Assembly (NCBI GenBank): GCA_965644295.1
Contig: CBFFRP010000433.1
Coordinates: 62,001 to 126,000 of the forward strand
From: Paraphysomonas bandaiensis
Lineage: Eukaryota; Chrysophyceae
Direction: 5' to 3'
DNA: 64,000 nt
A program made the position numbers and the translations under genes. The notes under the pieces are model-generated. The model worked only from the letters and a program-made list of their open reading frames with translations, was not told where the DNA came from and searched no databases. Positions 37,096 through 47,300 of this stretch are shown piece after piece. The first letter of the stretch is position 1; every line of letters starts with the position of its first letter.

Positions 37096-40000
37096 TGCCT
37101 GACCCATTCTGCTGATGTGGTAACCGGTGTGCATATAGGACTTCAAATAAAAAAGAAGTCTAGAGCAAAATAATATCGCACTTCTGTGTTTTATTATTGC
37201 AGACTAGATTTTATGTGTTGCGTCTAGTTGGTGGATAGCATACATTAGTTATTATCGCGTTACTCCTACACGGCACTTGTAACAAATGTGTATCGTTAAT
37301 ATCCCACACTCTCAAGTTTTTTTATTTTCTAACTCGCTATAATTCAGAATGTTGTGGTATCGATATTATTGAATGTTCTGTAATTATGTAGTGACTTGTA
37401 GAGATAAAGGAATGATTGTTGGTGCTAACTAACCCAATGTATTTATATTTAACCATGACTTTAAGGGTTCACAATTTTGATTACGAAAGCCCGAGTTTTA
37501 TAGTTCAAACCGGGAACGTTACTCCTAGGCTAAGTTGTCGCTTATCGTCATGATGTTGAAAACCTAATATATCAAGAACCTATGGCTCTTTTAGCTTACT
37601 TACTGTAAAAGGGTACAGCTGTTCTCCGTGAATGGTGTATTAAAAACTAATGAAATATCAAGTATTGTTTCAATCAATGATATCTACGTATCTACAATCT
37701 ACATCAGGGTGTGGCAGCTATGCTAAAGCAATAAATAATAGCTGAAACAACTATCCCCTTATACCGCAAGAAAAGGACTTGTCGAAGCAATTCTGATGAA
37801 CAAGTTGAATAGCACCGCACTTAATCTCTTTCAGCTCTAATTGTGACATATAAATTCTGCAGCAAATACTTGAAGTGCTGTTGCAAAGTTCTAGTTGCAA
37901 AAATAGATCATCAATTACAGTGACAGCAGAATACATTACCATGAAGAGTTCAATAATATGTTTTTGAAAGTTGTAACGTAATATTGAATTACTTTTAAAT
38001 GACTGTCAATATTATAATTCTGGTTCTATTCATTAATTCATTCAAATATTCTCATATTAGTAGTACAAATAGTATGAACGTTGTGTTGAGTACATTTCAG
38101 GTTAAAAATAATTTCTGATACAATGGGGAGATCAGTAATATCTATGGAGTATTTCAAACTTTAACTCAAGTTTGGATTGCACAGAACTAGCAATACACAC
38201 ACATCACGACGACAATATATATGCGAACTCTACTAGAACATTTTCTAAAGATGACAATTATAATACAAGTGCTGTTGTTCTGTGACAAGAGTGCTTATTG
38301 ACCGTGAATGAGAACTATGGTGGTACGTACTCTTAGTACGTAGATTTATCTTAAGTTTGTAATGATTAACTTAAGTAGTACATTAGTGTAAAAGCACATG
38401 CATTAACTGTTTTTAAGCGGTTTTGGCGGAATATCACCAAACTCATCTAAATATATTTGGCAATCAGTTTTGATTTTCACATTACTGCTGATGGTTGCAC
38501 TACCTCTATGGACAGGCTTGAGCTACAATTATTATTTTAATTTATTGGCAATAATTTAAATTTACTTATTATTGTTGGTAAATGTTGCCAGGCTTAATTC
38601 TTTATAGCATCTTAAATTGTATAGCTACTGATCATAACCCATTATCTGTTAGCATAGAAGCTTAGATGTATGTGCACTGCCACTTTAGCATTTCCTTGGT
38701 AATAATTGTTTGTGACAGTATAAAGGTCAGTATACACTTTAATCTCAGCATTCAGGAGAAATGAGAAATATAACATGTTCGTTAGTAAAGAACAAACTGA
38801 GCACCTCCACGACGATCTTCGCGATACAGAGCATAAGGTATATTCAAGAGCTTTGAAATATTCAAGTATAGTTGTTTAGCAGAGCTAAGATTGTTATGAC
38901 TGATTTTTGCATGCGAATGACACCTAGACACCTTGAAATGTTGATGTTTCTTGTGTGCTAATTGGAATCTTTGGGAGATTATAGTTCAGAAAGTTATTCT
39001 AAAATCTAGCAACAGAGTTGAAGGCAATTAATTGCAATGCCAATAATTAGATGCTTGATTAATATTTGCTATTATTGTTGTTGGATATCTGTTACCGATT
39101 AATTGTTACTAAGTAAGCCTGTCTATCTGTCTATGGCAGTATTATATATTATATAGGCAAAACAAACTTTTTATCACGCAGGAGCCTCATACATTAATTA
39201 TTAAATGATGAGTATTTAATTACTTTACTAATGCTACTACCCGTGGGAAGTTTTTCTTCTAACTAACCGGTACTGCGTGATATGATTTTTCAATTGCGGC
39301 GGACTTGCCATATCTCAGGTCCGCCTACGTCCGCCCTCGTCATCACCTTCATCGCAGGAGTCCTGTGGCAGTGAAACAGCACCAATGGGCCCTGTCATAT
39401 TAAGTTATATCGAATTGTGGCATTTAGTCGAATATGATACCGGTATATAAGGCCATTGGAACAGATTCATCCGCAGAAAAATTAATTGTCACCTAAAATA
39501 GTATATGACTTTATCATATAATATATAACAAATACGCACAATGGGTCTGACAAAAGTTTTTGGAAGACGAGCGGCGTTACCCACACCTCTTCTATAATAA
39601 TAAAGAATTCCTCTAAGCTTTGATCAATCGCATAGATATGAATTTACCTCATTCTGCATGCTGAAAATACAGACTTTGATGTCTTTGAAACACTTCTCCA
39701 CATTATCAAAAATATTTCAAGTTAATATAATAAGAAAATGTTTTCAAATTAAGATGAATTCGAATGCTTTTATCTTGATATATATATACTGTATATATAC
39801 TGTACATATGCAGTGTGTTTGGTGATGTTGCATGTATATAAGCAATTGCTGTATGTCAGAAGTACCCACCACTCACTTGGGCCTTAGAAATCCCTTATTT
39901 TCTACTGTTTCGTAAAAATATGTAGTTTTTTCATACATCATCCAAAACACACACTGCATATAGCAGAAGAATAAGAAGAATACCGCCTAGAAAGCAGAGT

Positions 40001-40377
40001 TTTTGGTGTATATTTTGGTGAAAAAACGATTTTTTGTCCTCAGACTGTAATTCCAGTCTATTCTTTTCAGAACTTTCGGTGAACCACCCATCACTGCCTA
40101 CCGTTCTAACCATATATACTCTACCTATACAGGGTCACCCTCAAAGGAAACCAAAATCTTGAGTGTTTTTGGTGGTGGAAAATACACTATGAAAAACTGA
40201 ACCCTTATACTAACTTCGACGTCATCATAAGATAAAGTCCAGCTTAGTCGAGGGGGGTGTGTATATATATATATATACATAGTAAGAGTGTGGTATAATA
40301 TACTTAGAGAAGTTTTCTTATTATTATATAGTTTTATTTTTGTTATTTGTATCTCTGTGTTATATTGTGTTTTTACG
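37096..40377. other. Gene-poor region
   Basis: About 3.3 kb of AT-rich sequence. Apart from the hAT relic at 38872-38961 and a GC-richer patch near 39290-39400 (repeated GTCCGCC words), I see no gene, RNA or clear repeat. Short open frames (for example minus strand 40113-39931) have no recognisable content. Confidence 0.45.
38872..38961 (+). pseudogene. hAT transposase C-terminal fragment
   Basis: Encodes LFSRAKIVMT and then RMTPRHLEMLMFLVC before a stop, the two ends of the hAT dimerisation domain with the middle lost. A stop codon immediately upstream and the missing core show it is dead. It belongs with the relic at 3392. Confidence 0.65.
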
Positions 40378-42269
40378 ATGAGTCGTAGTAGTAATTCTGC
40401 GGGCCCTCCGCCTGTAAGAACTGGACTAAGTGTACAGGTCTATATATATACATACATACATGAATAGAGTTCATTATAATATTTATAGGAATTAAAACAA
40501 ATGACAGCTATGAGAATGGCTCAAACACAAGACACTAGAAGTCGACCAAGTAAAGAGAGCTCATCCCATCCTCCAAGAAACCCTATACCTGCATCAGCTC
40601 CTCACCAGCAGCAGCTCCGGCAGAATGGTCTGTCGAATACACCAAGACAGCAGTATCATCCTATGAAGGATAATGATAAACCTAAAGGAAAATCTGAGTC
40701 GCCGAGCTTTAAAGGTACTCCCCCAAGGAGCTCATCGTCAAGCCCCGGTCCCAAGTTAAAAGGGTCTTCCCGAAGTAAGCCGACACAACCCGATCAAGGG
40801 CTTGCAAATAACAATGGGACTATGCCTCATGGACTTACGGTACAAGAGTTGAAGGAGCTGACCCGTATGCGTCTTGCTCGAGAAGCAGTTGGTGGGTTCT
40901 CGCCTGAGGTATCTGAAGTGTCCGAGAGACGCTCCGGGCGACTTAGCGGAGGGTCCGGATCTGGTGATCTCGAGTCATACAGCGATAGTATACACCGCTC
41001 TGCCCGGAGCGGGTCATCATCTCCTATTTCGAATGCAGACTCAGACAGTGTAGACGATGTGTTTTCTCGACAGTACCCTTACAACTTACCCCGACAGCAA
41101 CCACAATCCCAAGATGAGGCTCATGTTCCCTTGTATGGGAAGGGGTCGGCCTCATCTAGTGGTGGTGGAGGAGGGGCAGCTCCACTCCCTTTGCCTCCTG
41201 CACCTGGGTTTAATGCTCCGGTGTCGTCTAAGTACGTTACGGGCATACACCCAGGACTACATGCCCAGCTTCTACGTCTTGAGCAGGAGCAGCAGCAGGG
41301 ACGCCAGGTACCGACACACAATGCATCTGAGCAGTTCAGGGTAGCGGATTATAAGCCGTCGTCTGCATCGGTTGCAGCGCCTGTGCCATCACTGACGCTC
41401 TCTTTGCCAAACGAGTCGGATGTGAGACACGACCGCAATCAGGCAACCTCAGCATCAGGTCATCTCCCCCCTCCTACTGGTGGGCAACAGACCTTTGCTC
41501 GACCACTGGCCGTAGGAACTCAGGAAAAAGATGGAGTTGTCACAAACAGCCCCGCCAATACACTAAGAAAGCTGGTGCGTACTTCTTACATGCGGTGATA
41601 TTGTGTGTAATGGTGTATATGTTTTAGGCCCTCAGTAATTCTATGAATACCATCGACGGTGTAGGCATTATGGACGGGATACTTAGCTCAGATGGAGGGA
41701 CAAATCAGGCTTCTCCCGGTAGCCCACAGCGCAGCCTTCGTAATAAAAAGAAGTTGTCTATTGATTGCCCTGCACCAGTTCGGCACCGCTCCCTCTCAGA
41801 CTGCAATGACCTTGCATTCGAGGTTGGAATATTTGTTTCTTCGCATTCTTTTTATACTTTGATTTACTTACGTATGCAGATGGCTGAAGCAGTGTTGCTT
41901 TCCCCAGCCCAGAACTCACCCGCCCCTAACTCTCCTGCTGGAGGCCCAGCCGGAAGGAAGTCTCACTTCTTCTCAGATCCCCCGTCAAGACGTAACTCTA
42001 TCGGAGACAACCCACCTTCCCGACGCTCGTCAGATGCTTCTAACGCCTTCTCAGCTCCTGGAGAAAACAACCGATCAACAGCAATAGACGGTGACCCGTG
42101 GTCTGCGGATAAAGACGCAGACACTCCGAACTATTTCGGTTCTCTCTCTTCGAACGGTCCGATGCCTATACTCTTTGGAAGAGTAAGTCCTGTTTCCATG
42201 TCCGAAGGAGCCGGAACAGAGCCCGAATCTGGGCGTGACTCTGGTACACGTGAGAGCAGCAACCTGTAG
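40378..42269 (+). CDS. Ser/Pro-rich protein with duplicated VQELK motif, 576 aa
   Basis: Exons 40378-40437, 40489-41574, 41628-41822, 41880-42269. The small first exon is supported because it creates GLSVQELKQMTAMRMAQ (residues 17-33), a near copy of GLTVQELKELTRMRLAREA (about 134-152). The last intron (57 nt) is a multiple of three and stop-free; it has GT-AG ends and was removed because its translation is unlike the rest. The remainder is low-complexity Ser/Pro/Gly with clustered RxxS sites (RRNSIGD, RRSSDAS, RHRSLSD) of the 14-3-3 or basophilic-kinase type. I recall the (T/S)VQELKE(M/L)T(R/K)(L/M)RLA motif from uncharacterised stramenopile proteins. A regulated scaffold is plausible; function is unknown. 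Confidence 0.75.
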
Positions 42270-42628
42270 CCATATAGTGGGTGGCCTTTTATCGTAGTAA
42301 CTTGTTGTCATTGCTTGTGCGCAGGCAGCATAAGTGCAACGCTCTGTATCACTTTTCAAACCTATATTCTAGTGCTATTAGACTTGCTGTCATCTGTAGT
42401 AATTGTTATCTGTAGTTAGTATAACATGTTGTAAGTTTCTACATTTCGCGCTTATATATGGATATGCGACATATTAGAGTGTCACAGTTGTCGAAGTGTA
42501 AATTGCAGTTATATTGTTATCCATGTAGTGGCGTTTATTCGTTGCGAGTAGATAGTATGGTAATTAAGCAATGTTGACTGATAGTTTTTCTGTACTGTGA
42601 AAAAAGAGTCTTGGCCGTGTCTAAGGAT

Positions 42629-42679
42629 CAGGGCCTGGTAACCATTAATGTCATTACTATTAACGGTTAACAGGTCCTG
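42629..42679. mobile_element. 51-bp MITE, hAT type
   Basis: Ends CAGGGCCTGGTAACCATTAA and, reverse-complemented, CAGGACCTGTTAACCGTTAA form near-complete inverted repeats, so the whole element is almost only its two ends. Flanks CTAAGGAT and CTAAGAGT are an imperfect 8-bp duplication (6/8). Same family as 30404-30502. Confidence 0.7.
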
Positions 42680-42817
42680 CTAAGAGTGACCACAGAAAGA
42701 GCAGTGAATGGGCAGTGTTTTTTGAAACTGGCATCAAGAATTTGTATACCGCGGCCCAACAATGTCTTGACATATTATTCTGCCAGCGAAATTTACAGCA
42801 GCATATATGTTATGATA

Positions 42818-42994
42818 GTGAATGTCTGATTATTTAGCAATAGGCGTTGAGACCTTGCATCAATTAGTGGCTAGAAGAATGCTAGTCATACTAGTTAGAC
42901 CACTACCCGTAACTAATCAATACAAACTCTTTTATCCTACTATTTAACGCTACGAAAGCTGCTTGTGCGTCGCCGCAAGCACCAAGGTGCAACC
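42818..42994 (-). mobile_element. ~177-bp SINE-like retroposon with 14-bp target duplication
   Basis: Bounded by perfect direct repeats TATATGTTATGATA (42804-42817 and 42995-43008). The interior matches the repeat at 44093-44275 almost base for base, including GCTTGTGCGTCGCCGCAAGC. A 14-bp perfect duplication is typical of target-primed reverse transcription (LINE machinery), so this is a recent non-autonomous insertion. No A-rich tail or clear tRNA-like box is seen. The strand is set by the 44093 copy next to the LINE. Confidence 0.85.
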
Positions 42995-43024
42995 TATATG
43001 TTATGATAAATGCTTCTGGTCAGT

Positions 43025-43165
43025 AGTGAATGTCTTATTATTAGGAGTAGTCGCGTAAGAGTCAGAACCAATTCAGTATTGCAATTAAACTAACTAGTGC
43101 TTCAAACTGATCCTAATATTTAGCACTACGAAAGCTCCAAGGTGAAACCACTTCCGCTCTATTCC
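43025..43165 (-). repeat. ~180-bp retroposon-like repeat, diverged copy
   Basis: Shares the start GTAGTGAATGTCT, the middle block TAGCACTACGAAAGCT and the end CCAAGGTG..ACCACTTCCG with the other copies but has internal deletions and many substitutions. Lies 16 bp after the target duplication of the preceding copy. Confidence 0.65.
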
Positions 43166-43221
43166 GCTCTATCACTAAAAACAACAAATGCCTGTTTATT
43201 CGTCAGACCCTCAGCTTAGTC

Positions 43222-43320
43222 GGACTCGCACCATTTCGTGGTGTTCTGGGGATAAGTACCGGAGATAACTTTCTGCCTACTCATAGCCAAAAAAGCTCTT
43301 TTGGTACAAGGGACACTAGT
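43222..43320. repeat. Dispersed repeat shared with 30804-30935, copy 2
   Basis: GGACTCGCACC, TTTCGTGGTG, GGGGATAAGTAC and CAAGGGACACT in the same order as at 30804. Type unknown. Confidence 0.65.
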
Positions 43321-44092
43321 AAATATCATTTGTGTAGAATAAACAGACATCCGGGATATTGGGCTGTCTGCTTAAGTCAAGCATCCGGGATGAGTTCACC
43401 TTAAAGACTCAAAACTCCTGAAGCCAGCAGACGTCATGGACATCGACATTCTGCTTGCTCTCTGCGTTTGCTTTGAGTGATTAATGCCGACTATAAGTTA
43501 ACATTACTGGCATCTGTGAGTGGCCAATGGCAAAAATGTGAATAGACCTGTTATGTCTTCCCACATGTCTACTGCCTAGTCTTGGTTTATCCTGATCCAC
43601 CAGGTTATTGAGATATTATGAAGGCTCTGGTACTGTTCTCCAAGCAATGTCAGGTATATTTATGGTGTTTTTATGCTATTATTGCATATAGTAGGTTTTC
43701 ATTGAGCGGAGGTGCATGTCAGGACCTCCTCTACTCTTCAGACTACCAGACACCACCTTGAAGGCCCTAAAGATCTGCTGCGTATATACAGGAGACTTAT
43801 ATATTATATGTCGAAAAGACACGGACCGCAATATTTTAGTGTTAGAACAAGTAGATTGGGCAGGAGCGTATGATCCAGCCTGAACACGCAACTCGTTGTA
43901 TGCACATCCATGTAGGTAACTATCGTAAAGGTATAGTTGTATAGTTGAGCAGATACATGCAATATAGTAACTAGATGAGAGTCATGTTTGTTAGTAGGTT
44001 GGTAACGCACAAAACTACACACTTCTTAAAAACCAGATACTCAATATCTATAGGTCAAGACTATATAGATTGTACAAAGCCACAAGGAGTAG

Positions 44093-44275
44093 TGAATGTC
44101 TGATTATTTAGCAATAGGCGTTGAGACCTTGCAGCAATTAGTGGCTAGAAGAATGCTAGTCATACTAGTTAGACCACTACCCGTAACTAATCAATACAAA
44201 CTCTTTTATCCTACTATTTAACGCTACGAAAGCTGCTTGTGCGTCGCCGCAAGCACCAAGGTGCAACCACTTCCG
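44093..44275 (-). repeat. ~180-bp repeat at the LINE 3' side
   Basis: Nearly identical to 42818-42994, extending to CACTTCCGTTCT. It ends 55 bp downstream of the LINE stop codon (44331), in an orientation that makes it part of the LINE 3' untranslated region or a separate SINE inserted there. A copy of the first ~33 bp lies inverted at 53134-53166, beyond the LINE 5' end. Confidence 0.75.
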
Positions 44276-44330
44276 TTCTTTTGTGTGATATGAAATTCGC
44301 CTTTATCGTGTGTCCGTGGACTCACCGGCG

Positions 44331-47300
44331 CTATTGATCTGGGGGTCTCCCTTTGGGATGGGTCTCCATTGGTGTTGGAGGGGGCTCAGCGTTCTGGATT
44401 AGGGTCCTGAGTGCACCTAGTTCCAGATGTGTGGGTTGAGAGTGGTGGGGATTGTTGGGAGGAGGAGTTGGGTTTGTAGTCTGTGTTACTGTGCTCCTGT
44501 GGGGCCGCGGGTGTAGATAGAGTTGTCGAAGCCGTCGGCGTTGTGGAGGTCTGGGCAGTCCAGTGCTCTGTCGGGTAGGACCTGTGAGGTGTGCACGTGT
44601 GTCTGGAGTCGGGGACGCTGTGGGGGGTCTTCGTTGGACCCCTAGTAGTCGAAGTACTCTCGGACGTTGTCTTGACTGACTGCGTTTCGGACGGGGTCTC
44701 GGGAGTAGCCTGGGCGGCCTTTTGGACATGGTGATATAGCGACAACCGCGATCCTGTAGCATAAGCTTCGCTGCAGTGTAAAGCGGTTGCAGGAGATTAA
44801 TAACCGCTGTTTCTAGGTTCCGTAGACTGTGTGCCGTCAGGTGGTTGTGTATGGCATCTTCGAAGACCGTTTCCAGTTGGGCTGCTGTGATGGTTCCAGT
44901 CCAGTATCTCTCGACCTGTGGGATGGAGGGATTCCAGGCTCTGCTGGAGAGTCTCCGTAGTGCAGATGTGATCCAGTTGGGTAAGGTCTGAGTTCTCTGT
45001 ATTTCGTGGAGCACATTTTTATGCGATTGAAATGCAGTTTCCCTTATTTGGGTGATGGATTCATGTGTGCAGTCGAGGCACATATGTTTTAGGGAATCTA
45101 GTCGAAACCCGCAGTCAGAGCATGCGGCTTTGGTCAGGTCAAGCCCCTGTTTGGTTTTGGCCCGGTTCCTCCCTATGCAGAAAGATTTGTCCCATGTCAG
45201 TGCCGTGTTGAGTATTCTTTGGCGTAGATTTGAGCTGAGTTTGTCTTTGGATGCACTGCCATCCGCTTGAGCTAGTTTGCGCGGGAGGTGTACTCCGCTA
45301 TTGGTCCAGTAGCCAGGCGCTCGATCAGGATTGTGTCCGTAGCGTTGATCTCTGGTTGAAGTGTAGTTCTCAAGTGTCCTTAGGTCGCAGAGATCCTGGA
45401 AATTAGTAAGGAGTGGGCTAGAGTAGTATGGCCGTCTTGTACTGTGCATACGCCAGTGCCATAATCCAGCAGTTAGTAAGCGTTCGATGGCACTGTCAAT
45501 CGCAATTGTGCAGACAGTGTAGTTATTTTTTCCAAGGATGCGATCGACTTCATGCCAGTCTTCACCCGCAACTGCGTCCGCAATATAGATGCCCTTGTCC
45601 TCAAACGTCCACTCCGTTTCATCTGTGGTACGTCGTTCGGGATGAGACCTCACCCAGGTCACCTGTCGTTTGCAATCTCTGCTGGCTGCGATGCTTTCGA
45701 GTAGTACCCCTTTTGCACGGTGACCGAGAGCTCTGCGTCTTGTGGAGAGTGCTTCCTCAGTGCGGGTGCACACTGCCTGACAGTCTGTGTGGCTTCTTAT
45801 GTGTTCGGGAATACGTGTTGAGAGTATAAGCCCCATGGCTGTGCCTATGAGTTCATATGCGTATGAGTCCAAACCGGGCACGTCACGAAAGGGTGTATCT
45901 AGTCGTAGTATTGTGGTTGTACCATCTTCCCAGGCATTTTCTGGGGGTAAGTAGACGACCGCTGCACCTCCTCGGTGTGTCCATCGGGTTCGCGGATTGA
46001 CATGAGTGAGGCGACGAGTGGAGAGCGCACTGGCTGTGTATGATCCATCTGTGAAGATAGCCTTGAAAGTATCTGGTTGGACACTATTAAGGCCGAGTTC
46101 TTGTTTTAGGTTGGTCAGCATGTGTTCATCCTGTGGTTCGGGGGGCTCAGGTTCCTGAAGGGTAAGGCCCAATTCCGTTCCCCATTCCCTGAGGCTGAGA
46201 ACATAGTGGTGGTATTGGGGCTGTGGCTCTGTTGTCTGAGTGAGTAGAAAATGTGCTGCTTGACCTGCTTCTCCTCCGAGGGTTATTGCGCGCTGTAGAG
46301 ATCCCCATTTTTGCTCCTGCGCTGAGTCTGAGAAACGTTTCATACCTAATCCGTTGTGCTTGAGTGAGAGGTAGATCAGTTCCGTGGGGTATCCAGGGCC
46401 TAGACTGAGGGCCTTTCTGTAGAGGGTTGCGCAAGCAGCGTCAATTTCTCTGTACCAGTGTAGCGGCCATGAGGCTTTGGTGGCTCTATAGAGCAAAGTC
46501 GGTATGATTTGGGTCTCGATAACCATGACTATACAGCCGGCTGAGGCCTGTTTGATCCCTAGGTGTGTGGTCACGACTTTCAGGTATTTTAGACACCAGT
46601 CATGGGAGGCCTTGTCTGTGATTGTGAGAGGAAGGTCTGCTCCGAGGTAATGTATCGACTCTAGTGATGTTTGGATAGGGACTGGGTGTGGGCGCCATGA
46701 CCAGTCGTAGAGAATGATGTAGCCAATGGGGTCGGAGGCCTTGTTGGAATCCTGTAGGATCGGAAACACTGTGCAAACTACTTTGGGGATAGAGAGTTCC
46801 ATTCCCGAAAGTACGCAGAACGCAGATATTTGTTGGGCAATGAGTTGGGCAGCGTGTATGGATTTAGCTATTGTGTTAAGATCATCCGCGAAGGAGATCT
46901 TTATTTCGCCTGTAGTCGGAGTCGTGAGTTGAATAGTTGGTAACGTTGGACTCGTTGTTGACAGTTCAATGTCCAGCCACGTGAGAAGGATGTCGTAGAG
47001 TGCCACCCAGGCGCATGTGGATTCTGTGCCCCCTTGGGTGATACCCCTTTCGGCTTCGAAACCCAGACTGAATAGTGCAATGAAGTGGCCGTCTGCGGAC
47101 AGGAGGTCAAGGAGAGAACGTGGCTCTATGTTGTTTGCCATGAATGGTGTCCAGGGAAATGTTAGACCTCCGGCATCTAAGTTGCCAAACCAGTCAACTA
47201 CATCGTCCGGAACGCCCAGTCGTGCCCACGCGAGACGCATGAGGTTAGGCGCAATTGAGTCGAAGGCCTTCTTGAAGTCCCAGAGTGTACATATATGCTG

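Noticed and set aside
37751-37942. 63-codon minus-strand frame
   Set aside because: Typical length for a random frame in AT-rich sequence, with no splice partners seen.
42818-42994. tRNA or tRNA-derived gene in the 177-bp repeat
   Set aside because: The GCTTGTGCGTCGCCGCAAGC hairpin is not a cloverleaf, and no clear A and B boxes were found.
44386-44745. Ser/Thr-rich minus-strand frame overlapping the LINE C-terminus as a separate gene
   Set aside because: More likely an alternative reading of the element's tail; noted only as a possible frameshift within the LINE.
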